Positions 1 to 8,335 of a stretch of DNA of 64,000 nt are shown here, in pieces. The DNA comes from Myxococcus guangdongensis. Its GTDB lineage: Bacteria > Myxococcota > Myxococcia > Myxococcales > Myxococcaceae. Within the stretch, counting starts at the first letter, position 1. Each line of letters starts with the position of its first letter. Where the stretch lies: contig NZ_JAJVKW010000006.1 in assembly GCF_024198255.1 (NCBI RefSeq), forward strand, positions 124,001 to 188,000. The letters run 5' to 3'. The position numbers and the translations under genes were made by a program. Below the pieces are notes generated by a model. It was not told where the DNA came from. It made no database searches and saw nothing but the letters and a program-made list of their open reading frames with translations.

Positions 1-1578
1 GGCGACGAGCGAGAGCCGACGGAGTCCTGCGGCATCCAGGTGTATGAGTTCCCGCGCTGGTTCGTCTGCCAGAACCCCCACTGCCGCACGCTGGTTCGGG
101 CCAACAGCCTGGAGCGCGTGAACCAGGAGTACCGCCACCGCTGCGCGGGTGTGGACGCGAAGCCCGAGCGCTGCGTTCCGGTGCGCTTCGTCACGGCCTG
201 TCCTCGGGGACACCTGTCGGACATCGACTGGACCTGGTGGATGCACGAGCGCAAGCCTTGCGACGCCCCTCAGCTCAAGCTCGAGGAGGGGGTGAGTGGT
301 GATTTCAGTGACATCGAGGTCGCGTGCTCGACGTGCGGCAAGCGCAGGCGCCTCATCGACATGACCCACAAGGAGCAGCAGGACCGCTGCGACGGGGAGC
401 GGCCCTGGCTGGGATTGGAGGCGCGGGAGCGCTGCGACGAGAAGCAGCGACTGCTGGTCCGCACCGCCAGCAACGGCTACTTCGCGCAGACCACCAGCGC
501 CATCACCATCCCTGAGCCGGAGTCGCTCCGGCGCAAGGTGCAGTCCGCGTGGAGCATCCTCCAGTCCGCCACCGCGGAGACGCTGCCGGCCTTCCGGACC
601 ATCCCCCAGGTTCAGGCGGCGCTGGGCTCCGCCTCCAACGGGGAGGTGCTGGCGGCCATCACCGCGGAGCGCGAGCACATGCCCGAAGCCGTCCCGGAGA
701 TTCGCACCGCGGAGTGGCTCCAGTTCCTCGCGCAGCCTCAAGAGAAGCCTGGCGAGATGCCCAGGGATCGCACCGAGGTCTTCTGGGCCCGGCGCATCGC
801 TCGGCCCCAGGGACTGCCCCCGCTGGTCGAACGCGTGGTGCTGGCGCGGCGGCTGCGGGAGGTCCAGGCCCAGGTCGGCTTCACGCGGCTGGAGCCCCTC
901 TCGAAGGACCTCCAGGGCCGCTACGACCTGGACGTGGCGCTCGCGCCGATGTCGCTCCACCGGGACTGGGTCCCCGTCACGGAGATGCAGGGCGAGGGCA
1001 TGCTGCTGGTGCTCGACGAGCAGCAGGTGCATGCCTGGGAGATGTCCGAGCCCGTGCTGCGGCGCGAAGAGGTGCTCCGGGCAGGATATGAGCGCTGGAA
1101 GCAGGGCTCCGGTTCGAAGCTCCCGTTCCCGGGCGTGCGGCTCTACCTGCTCCATTCGCTGGCGCACCTGTTGATGACCCAGGTGGCGCTGGAGTGTGGC
1201 TATCCCGCGAGCTCCATCCGCGAGCGGCTCTACTGCGCGCCGCACAGCGACGCCGTCCCCATGGCGGGCATCTTGTTGATGACGGGCACCACGGGCGCGG
1301 AAGGCACGCTGGGCGGTCTGGTGGAGGAGGGGAGGCGGCTGGGGCAGCACCTCGCCCGGGCGCTGGAGGATGCACGCTTGTGCTCCAACGACCCTGTCTG
1401 CGCGCATCACGAACCCACGGGCCGTGATGACCGCGACCTGGAGGGCGCCGCGTGCCACGGGTGCCTCTTCCTCCCCGAGTGCTCCTGCGAGCGTTTCAAT
1501 CAGTATCTCGACCGCGCGCTCGTCGTGCCCACGCTGGGCCACGAGGACGTTGCCTTCCTGAAAGCGTCGTGGACCTGA
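1..1578 (+). CDS. drmB: DrmB-like DUF1998 protein of DISARM anti-phage defence (5' end missing)
   Basis: The reading frame is open to the left edge (no stop upstream of a possible internal GTG at 40), so the true start lies outside. Seen: an early CxxxxC zinc-type pair after an 'EFPRWFVC' segment, a second CxxC near 327-341, and a C-terminal DUF1998/MZB-like block with 'LHSLAHLL', 'GILLMTGTTGAEGTLGG' and a Cys cluster near 1381-1490 (CxxxxxC, CxxC, CxC). These are family hallmarks of DrmB, the DUF1998 partner of the DrmA helicase in DISARM, which restricts incoming phage DNA. About 525 residues are visible; DrmB is usually around 600. drmA and a methylase would be expected upstream, outside the window. 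No drmC (phospholipase D) gene follows, so either the locus ends here or drmC lies elsewhere. A DUF1998 protein outside DISARM remains possible. Confidence 0.72.
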   Translation, partial: GDEREPTESCGIQVYEFPRWFVCQNPHCRTLVRANSLERVNQEYRHRCAGVDAKPERCVPVRFVTACPRGHLSDIDWTWWMHERKPCDAPQLKLEEGVSGDFSDIEVACSTCGKRRRLIDMTHKEQQDRCDGERPWLGLEARERCDEKQRLLVRTASNGYFAQTTSAITIPEPESLRRKVQSAWSILQSATAETLPAFRTIPQVQAALGSASNGEVLAAITAEREHMPEAVPEIRTAEWLQFLAQPQEKPGEMPRDRTEVFWARRIARPQGLPPLVERVVLARRLREVQAQVGFTRLEPLSKDLQGRYDLDVALAPMSLHRDWVPVTEMQGEGMLLVLDEQQVHAWEMSEPVLRREEVLRAGYERWKQGSGSKLPFPGVRLYLLHSLAHLLMTQVALECGYPASSIRERLYCAPHSDAVPMAGILLMTGTTGAEGTLGGLVEEGRRLGQHLARALEDARLCSNDPVCAHHEPTGRDDRDLEGAACHGCLFLPECSCERFNQYLDRALVVPTLGHEDVAFLKASWT

Positions 1579-1969
1579 GCAGCGTGGCGACGTTGGACCT
1601 GTCAACGGCCACGACAGTGCGGCCACGGAGACTGGGTTCAGCCTGAGCTTTCTAGTGTGGCCTTGGCGTCACTAGGTGTGTCTGTCCGTGGGGACGACGG
1701 ACTTTGCATGCGCCTCCACGCGTGCCCATCCCTTCAGTGTGAGCGCAGGATCTTCGCTCACCGTGGTGGCCCGGAGGTCTGTCAGTCTTTTCACGCGAGT
1801 GGGACAACCTTCGGTCCACCCATTGTGCCAAACCACACTTGTTGGAAATCGGACTTGCGGCTAAGACGGCTCAGGGCCTGGTCGGGGAGCTGGTTCGAGC
1901 GCGCGTCAGGGGGAAATCAGCAACCCGTCTCCTCGCGGCCCTCCATTTCGCGCGCAAAGGAAATCCTTC
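1579..1969. other. Intergenic region after drmB-like gene
   Basis: 391 bases without a convincing gene. The only structure I see is a 6-bp inverted repeat, CTAGTG at 1652-1657 and CACTAG at 1670-1675, which could be a weak terminator or an operator. A purine-rich ribosome binding site (AAAGGAAA, 1956-1963) lies before the ATG at 1970. Base composition is slightly less GC-rich than the flanking genes. Confidence 0.4.
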
Positions 1970-4291
1970 ATGTATCGTTGTATGCAAGCCGTGTTCGCCA
2001 CGGTCCTGTGCATCACCCTGGCGTGTGGTTCCCCTGAAGGCAACCGCCAGGATGTGCCGCAGCAGACGGGGTCGGAGGCAAAGGCGCTCACCGACCCGTA
2101 CAATCCCTTGGCCGAGGGCATTCGTTGGTATCAGAGTTCCCGCTTCTCCAGCGGAGAAAACGAGTCCGCGAGCTATCTCCATCCAGATGCCAACGACGGC
2201 TACTTCATCACGTTGAATGGCTGTCCTCCGGAGCTCGAGGACGGCGGCTATTCCCTCTTTGGCTATAACTTCACCTGGACCATCTCCGGCACGACCATCG
2301 ACACGGGGGGCCTCTGTAAGATCAACCATACCTTCCCCACCCAGGGCGCCTATGACGTCCGCCTGAAGATCACCTACGCGGAGTTCGTGGTGAGCGGGCC
2401 GATTCAAACCGCGGAGTACCAACGGTTCGTGACGATTCGGGACTACCTCGTCGTGAGCCTGGGTGACTCCTATGGCTCTGGGGAAGGGGCTCCGGACGTC
2501 GTGGCGAACTGGGACAACGACACGCACCCGGTCTGGAAGAATGCGCGATGCCATCGCTCCTTCAAGGCCCCGGCGGCGCGGGCCGCGCTGGCCCTGGAGT
2601 CGAGTGATCCTCACTCCTCCGTGACCTTCCTGTCACTGGCGTGCTCCGGCGCGACCCTCCAGCGGACGACCTACAAGGACGAGAACTGGACCGGTGCTCC
2701 CATCTGGAGCATCCACGACGGCTTCGCCACCGCCAGCGACGGGCCGCCCCGTGGCTCGGGAATCCTCGGCCCCTATGTGGGCGTCGAGGCCCCCGCCTAC
2801 CAGCACGGCGCCTGGAATCCCGAGCACTACATGCCCTCGCAGGTCGACAGGCTCGAGGCGCTGGTGGGCAATCGCCCCATCGACGCGCTCGTCCTCAGCG
2901 CCGGCGGCAATGACGTGGGCTTCGCAGACATCCTCCGGTTCTGTGTCGTGCACACGGATTGCCACCAGGGCAACGACGGGCAGGAGCTGCGCTCCAAGGT
3001 CGATGTGCTCAAGGCCGCCCTGCCCGCGAGCTATGACCTGTTCCAAGCGACGCTCAAGCAGAAGGGCTTCGATGTGCGCAGCACGTACCTCATGGAGTAT
3101 CCGGACTTCGTGCGTGGCAACTCGGGGCAGGTCTGCCCGGCCATCCTGGAGGAGACGAACTTCCTGCCCAGCCTTGGTGCGGACGCGTCCTATGGAGAGC
3201 TGGTGTACCTGGATGGCTATGTCCGGGTGCCCCTGATGAACATGATGCAGGAGGCCGCCGAGCGCCATGGCTGGAACTACGTGTCGGGCATCTCCGATGC
3301 GTTCGCGGGAGTCGGCACTGGCGTGGGCCACGGGCTGTGCGCCTCACCCAGCAATCGCTGGGTGAACAACGGCTACGACGCGGCCGCGAATCAAGGGCCG
3401 GAGGACAGCGAGCAGGATACCACGGGCACCGCGCACCCCAACGAGACGGGCTACGCCGTCATGACGGTCTTCCTCCAGGAGAAGATGGACGTCACCCTCC
3501 CGCCCCTTCCTCGCGTGGGCATCCTGAAGAGCAACGGGGAAGTGCACGCGCACGAGGGTGGCGCCGCCTCCGATTGGGTCCCTCAGTCCGGTGACATCCA
3601 GGCGGTGGCCTTGGCCGGCAGCCGCATCGGCGTGCTGAAGCTGAACGGTGACTTCTACCTGAAGGACGGCGCCATCACCGAGCTGTGGAACCTGGTGACG
3701 GGCGACGTGGCCTCCATCACGCTGTCGGGCAAGCGCATTGGCATCATCAAGACGAACGGCGAGGCCTACGTGAAGGAAGGCGCGTGGGACGCCCCCTGGG
3801 TCCTGATGAGCGGCGACGTCAAGGCCCTCGCCCTGTCTGGCAAGCGCATCGGCATGCTGAAGACCAATGGCCAGTTCTACCTGAAGGACGGAGCCCTCAC
3901 CGAGCTGTGGGACCTGGTGACGGGGGACGTGGCGTCCATCGCGCTGTCGGGCAAGCGCATCGGCATCATCAAGACGAACACCGATGCCCACGTGAAGGAA
4001 GGCGCCTGGGACGCCCCCTGGGTCGCGCTGGGAACCAGCAGCAAGGCCATCGCGCTGACGGAGAACCGCGTGGGCGTGCTGCGGCTCAACGGTGAGTTCG
4101 TGCTCAGGGAAGGCGCGCTCACCTCGGCCTGGAACGTGGTGACGGGGGACGTGGCGTCCATCTCGCTGTCGGGCCGGCGCATCGGCATCGTCAAGACGGA
4201 TGGCAATGGATACGTGAAGGAAGGCGCGTGGACCGAGCTCTGGACCTGGCAGACCACGACCACCACGAAGCTCGTCCTGGCCACGCCGTAG
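1970..4291 (+). CDS. Lipoprotein SGNH/GDSL-type hydrolase with C-terminal seven-repeat (7x37 aa) domain
   Basis: 773 residues. The signal peptide ends in a lipobox (TLAC/GS, Cys about residue 19), so the protein is probably anchored in a membrane facing the periplasm or surface. Residues about 50-150 look PKD-like (beta-rich, 'F.W.ISG', 'FPTQGAYDVRL'). The SGNH hydrolase follows: 'SLGDSYGSGEG' with Ser167 as nucleophile, 'SAGGND' (Asn314), and 'TAHPNETGY' with His489. The Asp normally three residues before the His is Gly486, as in SGNH enzymes that use a Ser-His dyad. Residues 515-773 are exactly seven 37-residue repeats ('RIGxLKxNGExYxKEGA...GDVxAIALSG'), probably a beta-propeller or lectin-like binding domain. 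It lies 13 bp before a second gene with the same repeat domain, suggesting co-transcription. The ester substrate is unknown. Confidence 0.8.
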   Translation: MYRCMQAVFATVLCITLACGSPEGNRQDVPQQTGSEAKALTDPYNPLAEGIRWYQSSRFSSGENESASYLHPDANDGYFITLNGCPPELEDGGYSLFGYNFTWTISGTTIDTGGLCKINHTFPTQGAYDVRLKITYAEFVVSGPIQTAEYQRFVTIRDYLVVSLGDSYGSGEGAPDVVANWDNDTHPVWKNARCHRSFKAPAARAALALESSDPHSSVTFLSLACSGATLQRTTYKDENWTGAPIWSIHDGFATASDGPPRGSGILGPYVGVEAPAYQHGAWNPEHYMPSQVDRLEALVGNRPIDALVLSAGGNDVGFADILRFCVVHTDCHQGNDGQELRSKVDVLKAALPASYDLFQATLKQKGFDVRSTYLMEYPDFVRGNSGQVCPAILEETNFLPSLGADASYGELVYLDGYVRVPLMNMMQEAAERHGWNYVSGISDAFAGVGTGVGHGLCASPSNRWVNNGYDAAANQGPEDSEQDTTGTAHPNETGYAVMTVFLQEKMDVTLPPLPRVGILKSNGEVHAHEGGAASDWVPQSGDIQAVALAGSRIGVLKLNGDFYLKDGAITELWNLVTGDVASITLSGKRIGIIKTNGEAYVKEGAWDAPWVLMSGDVKALALSGKRIGMLKTNGQFYLKDGALTELWDLVTGDVASIALSGKRIGIIKTNTDAHVKEGAWDAPWVALGTSSKAIALTENRVGVLRLNGEFVLREGALTSAWNVVTGDVASISLSGRRIGIVKTDGNGYVKEGAWTELWTWQTTTTTKLVLATP
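3512..4288 (+). repeat. Seven tandem 111-bp repeats (37 aa each), copy A
   Basis: The coding sequence from 3512 to 4288 divides exactly into seven 37-codon units, each starting 'R(I/V)G(I/V/M)(L/I/V)K' and containing '(K/R)(D/E)GA'. Two unit types largely alternate: 'TELWNLVTGDVASI' and 'WDAPWV..SGDVKAL'. DNA identity between units is high, so unequal recombination with the copy at 4719-5495 is plausible. Confidence 0.85.
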
Positions 4292-4304
4292 CTCGGACAT
4301 CCTC

Positions 4305-5498
4305 ATGAACACACACATGACACCCAAACGGTTCAAGCCCTCCACCGGGCCTCTGCTCTCCATCCTCCTGTCGCTCTTCGTCGCGCTGGTCTCGACGGAG
4401 GCCCTCGCGCAGTGCCCCACGGGTTCGTTGACCTGTGGTTTCCCGCTGGGCGGCGCCTGCTACTTCCCGGGCAGCTCAAATTGCAGCAACGGCACCGTCT
4501 GCGGCCGGGGCTCCGAGGAGTGTGGTGGGGCCTGCTATCGCCCCGGCCTCGAGACCTGTCTGCGGGGCATGTACATCTGCAGCAACGCGTACCTCTGCGG
4601 CACCTATTGCATGCGACGTGGGCAGACGTGCCTGGATGGCAATCAGGTCTGTCCCACGGCCCAGGCCTGCCGGGGGCAGTGTCTGGAGGCGGGAGAGTAC
4701 TGTCCCGCGGACGGCGCCCGCATCGCGATGTTGAAGCAAGGGGGCCAGCTCTACCTGAAGGAAGGCGCGCTCACCGAGCTGTGGAATCTGGTGACAGGGG
4801 ACGTGGCCTCTGTCGCGCTGGCGGGCAACCGCATCGGCATCGTCAAGACGAACGGCGAGGCCTACGTGAAGGAAGGCACCTGGGACGCGGCCTGGGTCGT
4901 TCAAAGCGCCGACATCCAGGCCATCGCCCTCTCGGGCACGCGCATCGGCGTGCTGAAGCAGAATGGCCAGTTCTTCTTGAAGGATGGCGCGCTCACCGAA
5001 TTGTGGAACCTGGTGACGGGAGACGTGGCCGCCATCACGCTGGCGGGCAACCGCATCGGAATCGTCAAGACGAACGGCGAGGCCTTCGTGAAGGAAGGCG
5101 CCTGGGACGCCCCCTGGGTCCGGATGAGTGGAGACGTGAAGGCCCTCGCACTCGAGGGCACCCGCGTCGGCATGCTGAAGACCGATGCCGAGTTCTACCT
5201 GAAGGAAGGCGCGCTCACCGAGCTGTGGAACCTGGTGACGGGTGACGTCCAGGCCATCTCCCTGTCGGGCAGCCGCATCGGCATCCTGAAGACGAACAGC
5301 GAGGTCTACGTGAAGGAAGGGGCGTGGGACGCGCCCTGGGAATGGGAGAGCTCGGCGGTGAGCGCCTTCCAGATCTCGGGCACGGGCATCGCGGTGCTCG
5401 CGAGCAACGGCGAGCTCTACGTGAAGGAAGGTCCCGTCACCTCGCTCTGGACGAGGGAGAGCGGGGACTGCACCGGGTTCTCGATCACGTCTCGCTAG
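4305..5498 (+). CDS. Secreted protein with Cys-rich N-terminal domain and seven-repeat (7x37 aa) domain
   Basis: 397 residues. An N-terminal signal peptide ends near 'ALAQC' (about residue 36). Residues 37-135 form a Cys-rich module of short repeated segments ('C..GSLTCG', 'CYFPGSSNC', 'CYRPGLETC', 'CLEAGEYC'), probably disulfide-stabilised. From residue 139 to the C-terminus are exactly seven 37-residue repeats homologous to those of the upstream hydrolase. It starts 13 bp after the upstream stop, so the two genes are probably one operon encoding an enzyme and a non-enzymatic protein sharing a binding domain. The ribosome site is weak, and Met5 (4317) is an alternative start. No catalytic motif is visible. 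A role in binding the same surface or polymer as the hydrolase is an inference. Confidence 0.78.
   Translation: MNTHMTPKRFKPSTGPLLSILLSLFVALVSTEALAQCPTGSLTCGFPLGGACYFPGSSNCSNGTVCGRGSEECGGACYRPGLETCLRGMYICSNAYLCGTYCMRRGQTCLDGNQVCPTAQACRGQCLEAGEYCPADGARIAMLKQGGQLYLKEGALTELWNLVTGDVASVALAGNRIGIVKTNGEAYVKEGTWDAAWVVQSADIQAIALSGTRIGVLKQNGQFFLKDGALTELWNLVTGDVAAITLAGNRIGIVKTNGEAFVKEGAWDAPWVRMSGDVKALALEGTRVGMLKTDAEFYLKEGALTELWNLVTGDVQAISLSGSRIGILKTNSEVYVKEGAWDAPWEWESSAVSAFQISGTGIAVLASNGELYVKEGPVTSLWTRESGDCTGFSITSR
4719..5495 (+). repeat. Seven tandem 111-bp repeats (37 aa each), copy B
   Basis: 777 bp dividing exactly into seven 37-codon units, the same length and number as copy A at 3512-4288. Units share 'LYLKEGALTELWNLVTGDV' and 'AYVKEG.WDA.WV' patterns in alternation. 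The last unit is the most diverged ('GIAVLASNGELYVKEG'). Confidence 0.85.
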
Positions 5499-5722
5499 CG
5501 TGAGTCCACGGAGCGGGCGGGTCTCCAGCGTGAATCGCCGGAGGCCGTGCCCGCTTCGTGGCTCGTCCTACGCGCGAAGGGTAGCGGTCCACGGCCGTTC
5601 CGGAGCCTCGATGTCTGATATCGGGTGGACATTGGGCGCAGCGCGTCAGCAGGGTGGGACTTGACCCAAGGCGCGGGCCCGCAGTTGGATTCGAGGGCTA
5701 CAACTGCAACGGGGTTTCCATC

Positions 5723-5977
5723 ATGATTCTTCGTGTACTGGCGCTTGCGGCGTTCGTTTCCATCGTCGGCTGTGGTGGAGCAGAGGTCCCGGAGGGCACC
5801 GAGACGGGCGCTCTTCCCGAGCAGGAGGTGTCCGCTCAGGCCGCCACCTGCGAGTCCCTCCAGAACAGGGCCTGCAATCCGGATCGGGAGATTGGCTGTA
5901 CCTTCGCCAACGGCACCCTGGGTTATTGTTTCTGCCAGGCGATTCCCCACAACAAGTGGGTCTGCATGCCCAACTGA
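5723..5977 (+). CDS. Small Cys-rich lipoprotein
   Basis: 84 residues from the ATG at 5723. This start places a signal peptide and lipobox ('FVSIVGCGG') at the N-terminus; earlier in-frame codons give no sensible signal. After a short Glu/Gly/Ala linker, residues about 38-84 form a compact domain with Cys in 'ATCESLQNRACNPDREIGC' and 'GYCFCQ...WVCMPN', suggesting disulfide pairing. A diverged copy of this domain lies at 7886-8056 beyond the opposed membrane-protein gene. A hairpin follows the stop. Function is unknown; small lipidated Cys-rich proteins are numerous in myxobacteria. Confidence 0.7.
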   Translation: MILRVLALAAFVSIVGCGGAEVPEGTETGALPEQEVSAQAATCESLQNRACNPDREIGCTFANGTLGYCFCQAIPHNKWVCMPN

Positions 5978-6001
5978 GCATCCCAGCCGGGCTTGAATGA
6001 A

Positions 6002-6042
6002 ACGCTGCCCGCGACGCTCGAAATCGAGGTGGCGGGCAGCGT
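6002..6042. terminator. Bidirectional hairpin terminator between convergent genes
   Basis: Perfect 11-bp inverted repeat, ACGCTGCCCGC at 6002-6012 and GCGGGCAGCGT at 6032-6042, in the gap between convergent stops (5977 and 6079). There is no long T tract, as is usual in this high-GC genome. Confidence 0.7.
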
Positions 6043-6078
6043 CTGTTCCCCTCGAGGCTGTCCTGGGGCGCAGCCCCG

Positions 6079-7785
6079 TTATGAATTGGGCGGGACCGTC
6101 GTCGAAGGAAGGACCGCCGGAGTCTCTGTCGCGGCGTCACCTGACAGGGGCTTCGCCCCTTGTGCCTCGGGCAGCGCCCCCATGCTGGCGGACATCACCG
6201 CGATGGCGTCGTGCACGTCACGAGTGGCAGCCTCACGCGCCCCGACATCATCCACGAGCTGATACAGCAGTTGGATGCGCTGGGCCTGGGCATCGTGCAT
6301 CAGCCGCTGCGCCACGTTGCGAAGCAGCGGCTCACTCAGGCCATCCGTCTGTGCCAACTCCTCGAAGCCCGCGACCTTCTCTTCGACTGCGCCGGTGACG
6401 TACCAGACCAGGTCCCTGGCACCCCGCAGGCCCTTCTTCTCCAGGTTCTCCCAGGCCTCGGGAAGCGCCTGGGCCAGCAGGGCGGAGTCAATCCACCCGA
6501 GAATCTGGTGCTTGTCGAAGTTGGTGTTGCGTTGGAGCCGCAGCGGGTCCGCCATGGCCATCCCCACCACGTCGTGGATGCCCTCCTCCTGGAGGCGCTC
6601 ATCTATCTGCGGCGTGACGCCGCGAATCATCGCGAGCGGCATGGAGCGGGCGGGCGGAACATACGTCGTCGCCCCCTTTCCGAGTCGCTGCGCCTGCTGG
6701 GCGATGGCTTGAGCCACATACCGGGGAGCCATGCCCACCCCGAGGTACAGGGCCTGGGTGCCCCAGCCCGTGGACTCGCCAGCGGTCCCCACGCCCGCGA
6801 CCCAGACCTTCGATATGGCCGCGGCCATGATGGGGCCCAGGGCCAGGGTGACCGCGCACCAGAGCGCCGCGCCGCTGGTGATGTCATGCCGGAAGCCCCG
6901 CTGTCCCAGGTAGAGGAGGACGTAGACGTACGCGCCAGCCACGCCCAGGCGGGCTGCTTCCAGCGTGGTGTCGGAGATCAACGGCGTCCCATTCTTGACG
7001 AGCACGATGTTGAGCGCGCCCTCCGAGACAGGGTTGAGGACAAAGGCGGCGACGGCCCCCGTGGCGACGATGGCCAGGGCGGGCAACCCGTAGCGCAACG
7101 CGATGTTGCTCGTATTGAAGTAACGGTCATTCGCCTCGACCATCTCCTTGAGGTCTGCCCGCTCCTGATGACCGAAGCTGTGCAACACCTCTCGCGAGAT
7201 GAGGCGGGGCTTGATGAGCCCCAGGTAGAAGCCGTGGTGGATGACCAGCAGGGCGGGCAGCGCCGACAGCGCCCAGGTCCAGAACGCGTACCGAGGCAGC
7301 AGGTTGCTCGCCATGGCCACGAAGATCATGGCCACCAACACCAGCCCCCACAAGGTCCGCTCGCCCTGAAGCTTGCGTTGCAAGCAGAGCATCCCCAGCA
7401 GCACCAGGACCACGAAGGTCAGGAGCACGCCGGTCCCCTTCGGCTTGCCGCGATTCTCCTGGGAGGACGCTTCACTCGGAGGCGGAGCCTCGACTCCCGA
7501 GGCCGTGTTGAGCTGTGCGGCCGCTTCAGCGCCCGACGCGTCCTTGCCTTGAGAGGCGGAGGGGGTGGTCGGTACCTTGCCTTCACGCAGATACGATTGG
7601 ACCGTGTCGGTCCACGTCCCAGGCCAGAGAGCGCCCAGGTAGTACACCCCGAGGAGACCTGCCGCGGCGGTGAGCAGCAAGACACCCAGCACGACCCGGA
7701 AGGACTGCCAGAATCCGTCTCCGCCAATGCTGCCGGACCCTGAATCCAAGACACTCGCTTCAGCCTGACGCTCTTGAAGAATCAT
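6079..7785 (-). CDS. Multi-pass membrane protein of unknown function
   Basis: 568 residues from ATG 7785, preceded by a G-rich ribosome site; the longer open frame upstream runs into the truncated paralogue region and is not likely translated. Hydrophobic segments occur at about residues 30-50, 135-155, 160-180, 185-205, 250-270, 295-320 and 330-390, with a Ser/Ala/Glu-rich loop after the first. The C-terminal third is soluble and helical ('DERLQEEGIHDVVGMAMADPLRLQRNTNFDKHQILGWID' region), reminiscent of helix-hairpin-helix-like lipid or DNA binding segments, but I cannot assign a family. It ends in a low-complexity Pro/Thr tail. It sits alone, opposed to both neighbours, between two copies of a Cys-rich lipoprotein. 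Confidence 0.7.
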   Translation of the reverse strand: MILQERQAEASVLDSGSGSIGGDGFWQSFRVVLGVLLLTAAAGLLGVYYLGALWPGTWTDTVQSYLREGKVPTTPSASQGKDASGAEAAAQLNTASGVEAPPPSEASSQENRGKPKGTGVLLTFVVLVLLGMLCLQRKLQGERTLWGLVLVAMIFVAMASNLLPRYAFWTWALSALPALLVIHHGFYLGLIKPRLISREVLHSFGHQERADLKEMVEANDRYFNTSNIALRYGLPALAIVATGAVAAFVLNPVSEGALNIVLVKNGTPLISDTTLEAARLGVAGAYVYVLLYLGQRGFRHDITSGAALWCAVTLALGPIMAAAISKVWVAGVGTAGESTGWGTQALYLGVGMAPRYVAQAIAQQAQRLGKGATTYVPPARSMPLAMIRGVTPQIDERLQEEGIHDVVGMAMADPLRLQRNTNFDKHQILGWIDSALLAQALPEAWENLEKKGLRGARDLVWYVTGAVEEKVAGFEELAQTDGLSEPLLRNVAQRLMHDAQAQRIQLLYQLVDDVGAREAATRDVHDAIAVMSASMGALPEAQGAKPLSGDAATETPAVLPSTTVPPNS

Positions 7786-7825
7786 CCGTCCCCCCCAGCT
7801 TCCGTACCGCCGCGGCAGTGTACGC

Positions 7826-8056
7826 GTGAACGTCGGCTGGATGGAAATCCCAAGAGGGGCTTGGCGCCTTGGACTCCCCGTTCCGCGGGAGCAAACGCTG
7901 ACGGAGGTGTCCGCGCAGGTTGTTACTTGCAATTCCCTGCAGGGCAGGGCCTGCACCCCGGACAGGGAGATTGGCTGTCCTTGGGCCAATGGCAACCCGG
8001 GTTATTGTGTCTGCCCGGCGATTCCTCACGACAGGTGGTTCTGTATGATTGACTAA
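7826..8056 (+). pseudogene. Truncated paralogue of the 5723-5977 Cys-rich lipoprotein
   Basis: From about 7886 to the stop at 8056 the frame encodes the same Cys-rich domain as the gene at 5723 ('TCNSLQGRACTPDREIGC', then 'NPGYCVCPAIPH'), including 'EVSAQ' before it, with roughly three quarters of residues matching. The frame upstream (possible GTG 7826 or ATG 7841) contains no signal peptide or lipobox, and the divergent membrane gene starts only 40 bp away. The copy therefore seems to have lost its export signal and probably its promoter. It could still be a short cytoplasmic ORF. Confidence 0.6.
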
Positions 8057-8121
8057 GCGTCTTGACCGGGCCTGGAGCGCAGGCTCCGGAGCTGGCCGCC
8101 TGCAGGGAGTTGAATCATTCG

Positions 8122-8298
8122 ATGGACGCTTGTCTGGAGATTTGGATACCGGAAGCGCACTCCTTCGAGCCGCACTGCGACCAGCTCGACATGGTGGTCG
8201 AGGCGGACCTCGCGCAGGTGTTGACCCTGCTGGGGCAAGGCGTGCGGAGAGAAGAGTCGGCGCTGGGGTTCGTGGCCTACTGTCGCTCGGCCGTGTAG
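8122..8298 (+). CDS. Small hypothetical protein
   Basis: 58 residues from ATG 8122 ('MDACLEIWIPEAHSFEPHC' onward), with about 85 percent G or C at third codon positions, which supports coding. A GGGAG lies about 14 bases upstream. An in-frame TTG at 8062 would extend it. No signal peptide or known motif is seen; Cys residues are scattered. It lies after the truncated lipoprotein copy and converges on the next gene. This is a weak call resting on codon bias. Confidence 0.4.
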   Translation: MDACLEIWIPEAHSFEPHCDQLDMVVEADLAQVLTLLGQGVRREESALGFVAYCRSAV

Positions 8299-8335
8299 CA
8301 GCGCGGATGGGCTGTGCGCGCCGGGCCCGAGTGAC

